A stretch of DNA of 64,000 bases from Prado023 sp963818445 (GTDB lineage: Bacteria > Actinomycetota > Actinomycetes > S36-B12 > CAIYMF01), in the NCBI GenBank assembly GCA_963818445.1, contig CAWFSG010000019.1, forward strand, positions 124,001 to 188,000, written 5' to 3'. Below, in pieces: positions 1 through 9,826 of the stretch. The position numbers and the translations under genes were made by a program. Under the pieces are notes generated by a model, which saw nothing but the letters and a program-made list of their open reading frames with translations, did not search any database and was not told the origin of the DNA. The number at the start of each line of letters is the position of its first letter. Position 1 is the first letter of the stretch.

Positions 1-914
1 AAGGTGGATCCGGTCAGAGGAAGGGGCGTCGCCGCAGCAAGTGCCACCGCCTGGCTCACGAACACGTGGTTGACCACCGGGTTGTTCGGGTTGGCACCGT
101 GCGATTGAGCCAGTCCCGGGCCCAGCGACGTCGACATCCACAGCATCCTCGGTCGCGGCCTCGGCGAGCGTCTCGGTCTCCGCGGTGACGATGCGGACCG
201 TGTACTCCTTGCCGGGCTTGAGGCCGTCGATGGTCGCCTCGTAGTCGCGGATGGTGCCAGCGGCGTCGCCGATCTCCGCGTCGAGGGTCTTCCAGGTGCC
301 GTCGTTCTTCTCCATCTGGACGGCGTAGTTGCCGTCAAGGCCGAACGCCGGCCACGCGATCGTGGCGCTGTCGGGGTCGGCCTCCACCTTGATGCCGGGG
401 ACGAACTCCTCGACCGGCGGGCTGTTGATGTCGGGGGTCGTGCCGTCGGTGGACGACGCGCCCGTGCTCGGATCCTCAGCCTGTGGCTGGGCGGGCTCAT
501 CGACGCGGCCGGCTCGTCGGGCGCGGCTGGGGCGTCTGCGGCGGGCTGGTCCGACTGGTCGGTGGCCGGGGCCTCGTCCTCGAGCGGCTCGCCGATCACG
601 GCCTCCTCGGTGGGCGCCGACGTCCTCAACCGACTCGTCGATGACGGCCTCCTCCGCGGGAGCCGACTCCTCGGCGGGTGCCGACTCCTCGGCGGGGCGC
701 GGCCTCCTCGACCGGGGCGGCCTCCTCCAGCGGCCGCCGTCGGGTTCGGCGTCTCGACTGAGCGACTGGTTCCTCACTCGGCGTGACCTTCGTCGGTAGC
801 CACGGCAGGCAGTGCCGCCGTACCGATCAGGAGCGCGACGGTCGTGATACCCGCCAACCAGCTCGTCGCCGACCCGCGCTCGGAGCTGAAGAGCTTCCGC
901 TTGGATGTGAACAT
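1..914 (-). CDS. secreted surface protein with acidic linker and fibronectin type III-like domain (partial, frameshifted)
   Basis: The gene runs off the left edge of the window. ATG at 914 follows a strong AGGAGG site. The N-terminus (starting MFTSKRKLFSSERGS) is a signal peptide: basic start, hydrophobic core, then ALPAVA as a likely cleavage site. It is followed by a low-complexity Glu/Pro/Ala linker (repeats such as EEAAPVEEAAP and SAPAEESAPAEEA) and by a stretch, about 180-390, that reads like a fibronectin type III repeat (NYAVQMEKNDGTWKTL, GLKPGKEYTVRIVTAETE). The reading frame changes at least four times, near 140, 500, 640-700 and 780, where an in-frame TGA follows the signal peptide. 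This is either a decayed gene or a run of indel errors in low-complexity GC-rich DNA; errors are likelier because each segment is still protein-like. An adhesin or cell-wall role is inferred from architecture only. Confidence 0.6.
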
Positions 915-1480
915 TCGTTCCTCCTAGGAACTGCCGCAACTTGCGCTCGGCTCGGGACTTAGGTCCTGAGGGATCCGGACCGGTCGACCCATACGTCGAG
1001 CAAGACTCGCCTGATAGCGCAATGTTCCTCCTGCCCGAAATTGGGTGTCAAAGAACTTGCTGGAGGTGATTGGGCGATTACGCTCCGTCCACCGACGGTG
1101 CCGACTTGTCCCCCGAATGGGTGCTTGCCCAACGCGCGTTGGCCGCCTATTGTCCACTCACTCTCCGGGCTCATGGACCTGTTGGCATCATTCAGTTGCC
1201 CGGACCTCAGGCGAGGGCCGCGTGTGCCCGTCGGTACCGGAGCACCACTGGCAACTGCTGCCGGTCCCGCGGCATCCCATCTTCGATCAGTGACCTTGAT
1301 AGCTGTCACGCGACCGCATCTCCGACTATCTAGCCGTGCCCGTCAAGCCGAGTTCGATTCGGATACTGCTAACCGAGTCGTTCACCAGGAGTGAGGGCGT
1401 TCCGACGCAACCGGTGAACCCCGGGTGTCGCGCGTGATGTCCGCGGGCCGTGAAGCCCGCAATCGTGCCCACGAACACAT
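915..1480. other. 566-bp gene-free stretch between two surface-protein genes
   Basis: Nothing here looks like a gene. The short open frames across it have no recognisable domain and no good ribosome binding site. It holds the leader and the conserved upstream block (1028-1055) of the first surface-protein gene, a perfect 14-base palindrome at 1129-1142, and a small GCGGGC/GCCCGC inverted repeat at 1443-1460. Confidence 0.6.
1028..1055 (-). promoter_or_regulatory. conserved upstream block shared by both surface-protein genes (copy A)
   Basis: Read on the minus strand, this 28-base block is TTCTTTGACACC, four variable bases, then TTCGGGCAGGAG. Both 12-base parts are identical, at the same spacing, at 4000-4027 upstream of the second surface-protein gene. 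TTGACA fits a -35 hexamer, but I see no convincing -10, so it may be a regulator site or an alternative-sigma promoter. It lies about 115 bp upstream of the ATG at 914. Confidence 0.55.
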
Positions 1481-1516
1481 GGAGGGGCCCGACCCTAAGT
1501 GGGGTCGGGCCCCTCC
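1481..1516 (-). terminator. strong hairpin after the DUF5979 surface-protein gene
   Basis: A perfect 15-bp GC-rich stem: arm GGAGGGGCCCGACCC pairs with GGGTCGGGCCCCTCC around a short loop. It begins about 35 bp beyond the stop codon of the minus-strand gene ending at 1549. There is little T-tract, as is usual for actinobacterial terminators. Confidence 0.75.
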
Positions 1517-1548
1517 ATTCAGCCGGCCGAGATCCCGGCTACTGGCCC

Positions 1549-3898
1549 CTACTGAATCCACCTCCGCCGCCGGGAGAGGACCACCATCAGGCCACCTGCC
1601 AGCAGCGCTGCCAAGGCCAGCGACACGGTCTCGGGCAGTACCTGAGCCCCGGTCGCGGCGAGGACCTCGGCCTCGTCCGCCTCGGCCGCAACAGCTGCCA
1701 CGTCCGTCTCCTCCTCCTCAACCCCACCCACAACCGAGTTGGCTGTGATGGTGTTGGTCACGGTCACCAGGACCGCTGCGGCCGGGTCACCCTTGACGAT
1801 GGTGGCCGGGCTGCCGGTGATCACCGGGGTACTGAACGTCCACCCAGTCGGAGCGGTGGGCACTGCCGGTTCGCTGACGTTGCACACCGTCCCGGTCGGG
1901 AACGGCCCGACGGTGGTCGATGCGCCCGCCGCCAGCGGCACGGTCACCGGTGCGCTCGTGCCGCACTGGTACACGACACTGAACGTGCCCGCGAACCCGG
2001 AGGTCAGCGGGTCGAATGCCTTGGTCACCTTCAGGTAGCCCTGATCCCGCGTGATCGAGTTCGTCACGGTCACCAGGACCGCTGCGGCCTGGTCACCCTT
2101 GACGATGGTGGCCGGGCTGCCGGTGATCAGCGGGGTACTGAACGTCCACCCGGCGGAGCGGTGGGCACTGCCGGTTCGCTGACGTTGCACACCGTCCCGG
2201 TCGGGAACGGCCCGACGGTGGTCGATGCGCCCGCCGCCAGCGGCACGGTCACCGGTGCGCTCGTGCCGCACTGGTACACGACACTGAACGTGCCGGTGAA
2301 CCCGGAGGTCAGCGGGTCGAATGCCTTGGTGACCTTCAGGTAGCCCTGATCCCGCGTGATCGAGTTCGTCACGGTCACCAGGACCGCTGCCGCCTGGTCA
2401 CCCTTGACGATGGTGGCCGGGCTGCCGGTGATCACCGGGGTACTGAACGTCCACCCGGCGGAGCGGTGGGCACTGCCGGTTCGCTGACGTTGCACACCGT
2501 CCCGGTCGGGAACGGCCCGACGGTGGTCGATGCGCCCGCCGCCAGCGGCACGGTCACCGGTGCGCTCGTGCCGCACTGGTACACGACACTGAACGTGCCG
2601 GCGAACCCGGAGGTCAGCGGGTCAAATGCCTTGGTGACCTTCAGGTAGCCCTGATCCCGCGTGATCGAGTTCGTCACGGTCACCAGGACCGCTGCCGCCT
2701 GGTCACCCTTGACGATGGTGGCCGGGCTGCCGGTGATCACCGGGGTACTGAACGTCCACCCGGTCGGAGCGGTGGGCACTGCCGGTTCGCTGACGTTGCA
2801 CACCGTCCCGGTCGGGAACGGCCCCACCGTGGTCGACTCGCCCGCCGCCAGCTCAACGGTCACTGGTCCAGCGGTGCCACAGGCGTAGACGACCGAGAAC
2901 GTGCCGTCGAACCCGGAGGTCAGCGGGTCGAACTCCTTGGCCATCTTCAGGTAGCCCACCTTCTCGTCGTCGAAGCAGAAGCTCACGTTGCTGACATCCG
3001 GGTACTTCCCGTTGTTGGTGTTGGTCGGTGCGTGCAACTTCGCATCCGAGAAGCCCTCGGGAATGTAGGTGTACACGTTGGACAGATCGCTGCCCTTGAC
3101 CACAACGGCATCGATGCCCACGCTGGACGTCCACGCGACCACCTCGCCGAGCTCAGCATCGGAGAGCGTCACAGCGAGGGACGACCCGGTGACGCCGTCG
3201 AGTTGTCCGTTGTACGGGAGGCTTCCAACCTCGATCTTGAATCCGTGCTCGTAGCCCAATGTCGTGCACGCCCTGCTCGGATTGAGGTCCATTGCGACGG
3301 GGACGATGCCCGCTTCACTTGCGTCGACCCCGTTGGTCACCAACTCCACCATCGGGGTCACAACCACAGAGCGGGCAAGCACAGTGGAGTCGGCACTCTC
3401 AACGGCGCTCTCCTGTGGATCGATCGGGGGCTGTTCGGTCACCACAGGCTCAGCAGGTGGTTCCACGACGACAGCGTCTTCAGCGGCCGACTCCTGCTCG
3501 ACGGGCAGGTCGGCCTTCCCCTGACGAGCCTGTTCCTCGACGGCCGGAACTTGGTCACCCGGTTCCTCGACCGCGGGTGCCTCAACCACGGGCGGCTCCG
3601 CGGAGACCTCCTCAGCGACTGGCTCGGGGGCGGCTGGCTCCTGCGCCTCCTGCGCCTCCTCCGCCGGCAGCGACTCCTGCTCGACTGCCTCCGTCTCCGG
3701 TGCGGTCACGTCTGCTTCTGGCGTGCTGACGTCGGCGGATTCCGAGATCGTGATCTCCTCGGCTACCGATGGATCTCCCTCCACCGCAACAGCGGGAAGC
3801 GACGCCATGGCCACGATCATTGCGGCCGAGGCGATCGCGGCCCACCACCGTGTGGAACCGCGATCAGATGCGAATGTCCTGTGGATCGATGCGATCAT
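1549..3898 (-). CDS. sortase-anchored surface protein with four tandem DUF5979 repeats (two frameshifts)
   Basis: ATG at 3898 is preceded by GGAGGG; an in-frame ATG at 3913 has no such site. Order of parts: a signal peptide ending SLPAVA; an acidic Glu/Pro/Ala/Val linker of about 130 residues; a domain of about 150 residues with a SNVSFCFDDEK stretch; four 102-residue repeats of DUF5979 type, each with GYLKVTKAFDPLTSGF, VVYQCGTSAPVTV and WTFSTPVITGSPATIVKG motifs; a short acidic spacer; then LAATG (1647-1661), a hydrophobic segment and RRRR before the stop. LAATG fits the LAXTG signal of class E sortases, so covalent attachment to peptidoglycan is expected. Repeat units 2 and 3 each lack one base at the same site (near 2457 and 2153), so as written translation would stop inside the array. 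Function as adhesin, fibre or coat is inferred. Confidence 0.7.
1731..2952 (-). repeat. four tandem 306-bp units encoding DUF5979 domains
   Basis: Unit boundaries, marked by a shared TAGCC segment, fall at 2952, 2646, 2341 and 2036, giving lengths 306, 305, 305 and about 306. The 305-bp units carry GGCGG where intact units have GGTCGG or AGTCGG. Units 2 and 3 are almost identical to each other. Such arrays expand and contract by recombination and are hard to assemble. Confidence 0.85.
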
Positions 3899-3999
3899 TG
3901 TGCCCTCCTGCACTCGGGGGCGATATCACCCGAGCCGGGCAGAGATGCGCGCGAACGTGCTGCCCTGTCGGGCATATTCGCCTACGCACTCAATACAAC

Positions 4000-4027
4000 T
4001 CCTGCCCGAATTCAGGTGTCAAAGAAT
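4000..4027 (-). promoter_or_regulatory. conserved upstream block shared by both surface-protein genes (copy B)
   Basis: This is the second copy of the 12 + 4 + 12 base block seen at 1028-1055, with identical outer parts and a different 4-base centre. It lies about 100 bp upstream of the start at 3898 on the minus strand. TTGACA could act as a -35 element. Confidence 0.55.
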
Positions 4028-4147
4028 TGAGCAATGCGTGACCTCGGAACTACTTTGAGTCGCTCAATTCGCCGTTCTGTCACCCGGACTGGGGACGGGC
4101 CCGACGCCGCTTCACGCGCACCGCACGGCCCCACATGCCCCCTCTGG

Positions 4148-4153
4148 TACCCT
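4148..4153 (+). promoter_or_regulatory. putative -10 element for rpsO
   Basis: TACCCT fits the TANNNT pattern seen before many genes here. Transcription from about 4160 would give rpsO a leader of about 100 nt containing a small GGGGCG/CGCCCC hairpin near 4170-4183. No clear -35 is visible. Confidence 0.35.
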
Positions 4154-4258
4154 TGGCCATGACGGCCATGGGGCGGGCGCCCCGAGGACCGCGACTTGAA
4201 CCAGCCTGGCAGAAGGCCGCTGGTGATCCACGCGCCCGAGAGGAATGCACAGTCATCT

Positions 4259-4528
4259 ATGTCTCTTGACACGGACACCAAGAAGTCCATCATCGCCGAG
4301 TACGGAACCAAAGAGGGCGACACCGGCAGCCCCGAGGTCCAGGTCGCAATGCTCACCAAGCGCATCGCGGACCTGACCGAGCACCTGAAGACCCACAAGC
4401 ACGACCACCACAGCCGGCGCGGCCTGCTGCTGCTGGTCGGCAAGCGTCGCCGCCTGCTCAAGTACCTGCAGGCCACCGACATCGAGCGGTACCGCGCGCT
4501 CATCGAGCGCCTCGGCATCCGGCGCTAG
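4259..4528 (+). CDS. rpsO: 30S ribosomal protein S15
   Basis: This is an 89-residue protein of normal S15 length. It begins MSLDTDTKKSIIAEYGTKEG and has the conserved DTGSPEVQVAMLTKRI, HKHDHHSRRGLLLLVGKRR and LLKYL segments that contact 16S rRNA and support assembly of the 30S platform. ATG at 4259 is the family start; an in-frame ATG at 4196 would add unrelated residues. An AGGA lies about 14 bases upstream, rather far for a Shine-Dalgarno site. pnp follows, as in most bacteria, separated by a strong hairpin at 4534-4568. Confidence 0.95.
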   Translation: MSLDTDTKKSIIAEYGTKEGDTGSPEVQVAMLTKRIADLTEHLKTHKHDHHSRRGLLLLVGKRRRLLKYLQATDIERYRALIERLGIRR

Positions 4529-4533
4529 CACTC

Positions 4534-4568
4534 CCAGGAGCGGTACCCACTGCGGGTGCCGCTCCTGG
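4534..4568 (+). terminator. hairpin between rpsO and pnp
   Basis: The arm CCAGGAGCGGTACCC pairs with GGGTGCCGCTCCTGG around ACTGC, with a single G-U pair. It starts 5 bp after the rpsO stop and has no T-tract. It may end part of rpsO transcription, or act as the RNA-processing hairpin through which PNPase limits its own mRNA in other bacteria; the second is inference. Confidence 0.7.
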
Positions 4569-4824
4569 CGCTTGCGCCACCTGCTCGCGCCTGCGCGCCG
4601 GCCCGGCTGGGCATCCAATGCCCGCCCCGGCTCACGGCACCCCCGCACTTCCCAGCACGACACAACACAACACTGAGGGTTCGGCCCCACGCACGGTCTT
4701 GCGGTGGTGGTCCCCGGAACACCCCGAGGGGTTCGACACGACGTCGACCCCGCCAACGGTTCCGCGGACTTCTATCCAAGACCCGCACCGGCGCCGACCC
4801 TCCCAACACACAAGGAGGGCACCC

Positions 4825-7084
4825 GTGGAGGGTCCCGAGATCCACTCGTCCGAGGCTGTCATCGACAACGGCGCCTACGGCACCCGCACCATCCGCTTCG
4901 AGACCGGGCGCCTCGCCCGTCAGGCCGCCGGCTCCGCCGTGGCCTACCTCGACGAGGACACCATGCTGCTGTCGGCCACGACGGCCGGCAAGCACCCGAA
5001 GGACCAGTTCGACTTCTTCCCCCTGACGATCGACGTCGAGGAGCGGATGTACGCCGCCGGGCGCATCCCCGGCTCGTTCTTCCGCCGCGAGGGCCGGCCC
5101 AGCGAGGACGCGATCCTCACCTGCCGCCTGATCGACCGCCCGCTGCGCCCGACGTTCGTCAAGGGCCTGCGCAACGAGGTCCAGGTCGTCATCACGGTCA
5201 TGAGCCTGAACCCCGCGCACCTCTACGACGTCGTGGCGATCAACGCCGCATCGATGTCGACCCAGCTGTCCGGCCTGCCGTTCTCCGGCCCGATCGGCGC
5301 CACCCGCGTCGCCCTCATCCGCGGCCAGTGGGTGGCCTTCCCGACCCACGAGCAGCTCGAGGGTGCGGTGTTCGACATGGTCGTCGCCGGGCGCATCGCC
5401 GGTGACGACGTCGCCGTCATGATGGTGGAGGCCGAGGCCACCGCCAACACCGTGGAGCTCGTCGCCGGGGGCGCCAAGGCCCCGACCGAGCAGGTCGTCG
5501 CGGAGGGCCTGGAGGCTGCCAAGGTCTTCATCCGGATCCTGTGCGACGCGCAGTCCGCGCTGGCCGCCAAGGCCGCCAAGGAGACCGTCGAGTTCCCGGT
5601 GTTCCCGGACTACCAGCCCGACGCCTACGAGGCCGTCGAGGCCGCGGGCACCGACGAGCTGTCGGCCGCCCTGGTCATCGCCGACAAGCAGGAGCGCGAG
5701 GCCGCCATCGACCGGGCCAAGGGCCAGGTCGCCGAGCGCCTCGCCGAGCAGTTCGCAGGCCGCGACAAGGAGATCAGCGCAGCGTTCCGCTCGCTGACCA
5801 AGAAGCTGGTCCGCCAGCGCGTGCTGCGCGACCAGGTCCGCATCGACGGCCGTGGCCTGACGGACATCCGGCCGCTGTCGGCCGAGGTCGAGGTCGTCCC
5901 GCGGGCGCACGGCTCGGCGCTGTTCGAGCGCGGCGAGACCCAGATCATGGGCGTCACCACGCTGAACATGCTCAAGATGGAGCAGCAGCTCGACACGCTC
6001 TCGCCCGGAGACGCGCAAGCGCTACATGCACAACTACAACTTCCCGCCCTACAGCACCGGTGAGACCGGCCGCGTGGGTTCGCCCAAGCGCCGCGAGATC
6101 GGCCACGGCGCGCTGGCGGAGCGGGCGCTGCTGCCCGTGCTGCCCAGCAAGGAGGAGTTCCCCTACGCCATCCGGCAGGTCTCCGAGGCCCTGGGCTCCA
6201 ACGGCTCCACCTCGATGGGCTCGGTCTGCGCCTCGACGCTGTCGCTGCTCAACGCCGGTGTGCCGCTGAAGTTCCCGGTCGCCGGCATCGCGATGGGCCT
6301 GGTCTCCGACGAGGTCGACGGCGAGACCCGCTACGTGGCGCTCACCGACATCCTCGGCGCCGAGGACGCGTTCGGCGACATGGACTTCAAGGTCGCCGGC
6401 ACCAAGGACTTCGTGACCGCCCTGCAGCTGGACACCAAGCTCGACGGCATCCCCGCCTCGGTGCTGGCCGGTGCCCTGACCCAGGCCCGCGACGCCCGCC
6501 TGGCGATCCTCGAGGTCATGGCCGAGGCCATCGACGTCCCGGACGAGATGAGCGTCCTGGCCCCGCGGATCATCACGGTCAACATCCCGGTCGACAAGAT
6601 CGGCGAGGTGATCGGGCCCAAGGGCAAGATGATCAACACCATCCAGGACGAGACCGGTGCCGACATCACCATCACCGACGACGGCACCATCTACATCGGT
6701 GCCACCAACGGCGAGTCGGCCGAGGCTGCGCGCACGATGATCAACGCCATCGCCAACCCGCAGATGCCCGAGGTCGGCGAGCGCTACCTGGGCACCGTGG
6801 TCAAGACCACGACCTTCGGCGCGTTCATCTCGCTGCTGCCCGGCAAGGACGGCCTGCTGCACATCAGCGAGCTGAAGAAGCTGGCCCCCGGCAAGAGCCG
6901 CATCAACAATGTCGAGGAGGTCGTCCAGGTCGGCCAGAAGCTCCTGGTCGAGATCAAGGAGGTCGACTCCCGCGGCAAGCTGTCGCTGCAGCCGGTCATC
7001 GAGGACGCCCCCGCTGCGGAGGGTTCGGCTGACGCCGCCTCCGAGGGTGCCTCCGACGACGCCGCCGGCGAGGGCGAGGCCTGA
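4825..7084 (+). CDS. pnp: polyribonucleotide nucleotidyltransferase (PNPase), one frameshift
   Basis: PNPase degrades RNA 3' to 5' by phosphorolysis and can add tails. GTG at 4825 follows AAGGAGGG and starts VEGPEIHSSEAVIDNGAYG. Domains in order: first RNase PH domain, the PNPase helical domain, the second RNase PH domain (RIDGRGLTDIRPLSAEVEV, NFPPYSTGETGRVGSPKRRE), a KH domain (IGEVIGPKGKMINTIQDETG) and an S1 domain (GTVVKTTTFGAFISLLPG). The tail is Ala/Glu/Asp rich. One extra base near 6006 (CCCGGAG where the family sequence LSPETRKRYMHNYNF needs CCCGAG) breaks the frame between two perfectly conserved segments. That points to a sequencing indel. Total length is normal for the family. The M16 protease gene follows within 6 bp of the stop. 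Confidence 0.93.
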
Positions 7085-7089
7085 GGCGC

Positions 7090-8450
7090 ATGACGGCAGT
7101 GCTGCCCGGCTCCTGGTCGATCGATCCTGACCAGGAGCCGGGCTCCACCGTCACCCTGCTGACCCCCGACCAGGGGGGACTGGTCCGCCGGACCGTCCTG
7201 CCCGGGGGCCTGCGGATCATCACCGAGCACGTGCCGGGCGTCCGTTCGGCCGCGTTCGGCATCTGGGTCGGGGTCGGCTCGCGCGACGAGTCGCACGCCC
7301 AGATGGGCTCGGCGCACTACCTCGAGCACCTGCTGTTCAAGGGCACCCGCCGGCGTGAGGCCATGGAGATCTCGTCCCTGCTCGACTCAGTCGGCGGGGA
7401 GATGAACGCGTTCACCTCCAAGGAGCACACGTGCTTCTACGCCCGGGTCCTCGACCGCGACCTCCCGCTGGCCATCGACGTGATCAGCGACATCGTCACG
7501 TCCGCGCTGATCCGCGCCGAGGACGTCGACGCCGAGCGTGGGGTGATCCTCGAGGAGATCGCCATGCGCGACGACGATCCCTCCGACCTCGTCCACGATG
7601 AGTTCATGCTCGGGATGTACGGCGAGACCGACCTCGGCCGCTCGATCCTGGGCACCCACGAGACGATCGCCGACATCAGCCGGGACGCGATCGACTCGTT
7701 CTACCGCGAGCGCTACAAGCCGCACGCGATGGTCGTCTCGGTCGCCGGGTGCGGTGGACCACGACGAGGTCGTCCGGCTCGTGACCGAGGCGTTCCGGTC
7801 CGCCGGGGCGCTGGGCGATCCGTCCGTCCGCCCGCTGCCCGCCCGCCGCGGCGGGCTGGCCGTGGCGACCACCTCGGGTGTCCGGGTCGTCTCCCGACCC
7901 GACCGAGCAGGCGCACCTCGTGGTGGGCGTCCCCGGCGTGGCGCGTGCCGACACGCGGCGCTACACCCTGAGCATCCTGAGCACCGCCCTGGGCGGGGGC
8001 ATGTCCTCGCGGCTGTTCCAGGAGATCCGCGAGCGCCGCGGCCTGGCCTACTCGGTGTACGCGTTCAGCACCGGCTACTCCGACGTCGGGCTGTTCGGCG
8101 CCTACGCCGGGTGCCTGCCGGCCAAGGTCGACCAGGTCCTGGAGCTCACCATCGCCGGCCTCGACGAGGTCGCCCGCAACGGCCTGACGCCGGAGGAGCT
8201 GGAGCGGGGCAAGGGCCAGAGCAAGGGCTCGATCGTGCTCGGGCTCGAGGACACCGGCTCCCGGATGAGCCGCATCGGCAGCGCCGACCTCTCCACCGGG
8301 GACCTGCCGAGCATCGACGGGCTGCTGGCCCGCATCGACAGCGTCACCATCGACGACATCGCGCGGGAGGCGGCGGCCATCCTCTCGGCGCCCAAGTCCC
8401 TGACGGTCATCGGCCCCTTCGAGGAATCCCGCCAGTTCTCGCTGGGGTGA
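7090..8450 (+). CDS. M16 family zinc metalloprotease, two frameshifts
   Basis: ATG at 7090 lies six bases after the pnp stop, the usual actinobacterial order. The zinc motif HxxEH is seen as HYLEH (residues 76-80), with the third ligand expected in VILEEIAM about 75 residues later. The C-terminal half has the M16 second-domain features TALGGGMSSRLFQEIRE and RGLAYSVYAF. The frame breaks near 7748 (one extra base between VVSVAG and VDHDEVVRL) and near 7900 (between VRVVSRPD and PTEQAHLVVGV). Both junctions continue the family sequence once corrected. Known relatives are processing-peptidase-like PepR/YmxG proteins, substrate unknown. It was probably transcribed with pnp. Confidence 0.85.
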
Positions 8451-9062
8451 GCGCGTCCTTCCCGTGCGTCGGCCACGACGTCGCAGATGGGGAGGCCGCG
8501 AGAACCCTGAACCGGTCGCCCGCTGGCCAGCGGACCTGCCCGCCGGATGCGGCGGCCGCCGTGTGCCGCATCGGCCATCTGCCAACCGGCGCACTCGAAA
8601 CCGGCCGTTCCACGGGGTGCACAAGGCGCAACCGCGGTCCACGCACTGCAAACCGGCCGATAGGAGCCCGACCAGACGCGCTGACGGGCGGTCTGGTGTG
8701 CGCGGCTCGGGCTCGGCCTGGAGAGGCCGGCCTGAAAGGCGATTCCGTGCGCGTGGATGGGGGCGGGGAGGCCGAGAGAGCCTTCTGAGCCCGCGGCCCG
8801 GTCGTGGCGAGTACTCGCACTCGGCGCACTTGCCGGTCATCGCCGATGACGGCAGCCCGGAGTGCGGCCAGGCTGGGACACGTCGACCGATGGCGCCCGT
8901 TTCACCCGCAGAGCACCCCCACCCTCAGCCCTCAGGCCCCGGCCGTGCAGCGACTGGCCCGCAGCAGAAGCTGAAGGGGTATCCGCCCCCGCCACCACTG
9001 GCCGACCGGCCCCCAGCCCCACGCGCGGCGCGTCCTTGGTCCCGCGGTGGGACAATGCTCGG
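8451..9062. other. 612-bp stretch without a supportable gene
   Basis: Open frames on both strands here are Arg/Pro/Gly-rich, match no domain I recognise and lack good ribosome binding sites. I see no tRNA-like cloverleaf. A short direct repeat around AACCGGCCG occurs near 8600 and 8655. The last 12 bases hold the putative dapB promoter. Confidence 0.5.
9051..9056 (+). promoter_or_regulatory. putative leaderless -10 for dapB
   Basis: GACAAT ends 6 bases before the GTG start of dapB, the spacing expected when transcription begins at the start codon. It differs from TANNNT at one position. Confidence 0.4.
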
Positions 9063-9815
9063 GTGACGATCCGAGTGGGTGTGCTGGGTGCGCGGGGACG
9101 CATGGGGTCCGAGGTGGTCAGGGCGGTCTACGACGCCCCCGACCTCGAGCTGGTATCGAGCCTCGACGTCGGTGACGACCTCCAGGAGCTGGCCGCGGCC
9201 GGTGCCCAGGTGGCTGTTGACTTCACCCACCCGGAGTCCGTCATGGGCAACCTGGAGTTCCTGATCGACGCCGGGATCCACCCAGTCGTCGGCACCACCG
9301 GCTTCGACGCCGGGAAGCTGGACCAGGTGCGGGCCTGGTTGGAGGCGTCGCCCGGCACGGGCGCGGTGATCGCCCCGAACTTCGGGATCGCCGCTGTGCT
9401 GATGATGCGCTTCGCGGCGGCGGCCGCCCCGCACTTCGAGTCGGTGGAGATCGTCGAGCTGCATCACCCCCGCAAGGCCGATGCACCCTCGGGCACGGCC
9501 ACCCGCACCGCGCAGATGGTCGCGGCCGCCCGGGCGGAGGCCGGAAGCCCGGACATGCCCGACGCCACCACCTCGGCCCTCGACGGGGCCCGGGGGGCGA
9601 CGGTCGACGGGATCCACGTGCACGCCGTCCGACTGCAGGGTCTCGTCGCGCACCAGGAGGTGCTGCTCGGTGGGCTGGGGGAGACCCTGACCATCCGGCA
9701 TGACTCCTTCGACCGGGCCAGCTTCATGCCCGGCGTGCTGCTGGCAGTCCGCAAGGTCGCCTCGCACCCGGGCCTCACCGTCGGGATCGACGGCTTCCTC
9801 GGCCTGGACGGCTGA
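9063..9815 (+). CDS. dapB: 4-hydroxy-tetrahydrodipicolinate reductase
   Basis: DapB uses NAD(P)H to reduce the dihydrodipicolinate precursor in lysine and meso-diaminopimelate synthesis. The 250-residue protein starts (GTG) VTIRVGVLGARGRMGSEV, giving the GxxGRMG dinucleotide-binding loop at residues 7-13. The family signature is present as ELHHPRKADAPSGTA, holding the catalytic His pair and Lys. It ends VGIDGFLGLDG. An upstream in-frame ATG would add non-conserved residues; GTG at 9063 is backed by a leaderless promoter. dapA (21405) and dapF (39310) lie elsewhere in the window, so the pathway is scattered. Confidence 0.95.
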   Translation: MTIRVGVLGARGRMGSEVVRAVYDAPDLELVSSLDVGDDLQELAAAGAQVAVDFTHPESVMGNLEFLIDAGIHPVVGTTGFDAGKLDQVRAWLEASPGTGAVIAPNFGIAAVLMMRFAAAAAPHFESVEIVELHHPRKADAPSGTATRTAQMVAAARAEAGSPDMPDATTSALDGARGATVDGIHVHAVRLQGLVAHQEVLLGGLGETLTIRHDSFDRASFMPGVLLAVRKVASHPGLTVGIDGFLGLDG

Positions 9816-9826
9816 GCGGTCATTCC

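Noticed and set aside
1041..1394. 117-codon plus-strand frame in the surface-gene spacer
   Set aside because: No domain, no ribosome binding site, and it starts within the shared upstream block.
4525..6018. A 497-codon open frame antisense to pnp, and similar long antisense frames elsewhere (22163-24388, 23896-25416)
   Set aside because: They lie opposite well-conserved genes in GC-rich DNA, where antisense stop codons are rare; their composition is Arg/Gly/Asp-rich with no domain.
6000..6030. Programmed frameshifting in pnp, thyX or the sigma factor
   Set aside because: No shared slippery site or downstream structure, and the breaks differ in sign and context. Indel error explains all of them.
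8451..9062. Hidden gene or RNA gene in the 612-bp gap before dapB
   Set aside because: No frame on either strand looks coding and no cloverleaf or known RNA pattern was seen.
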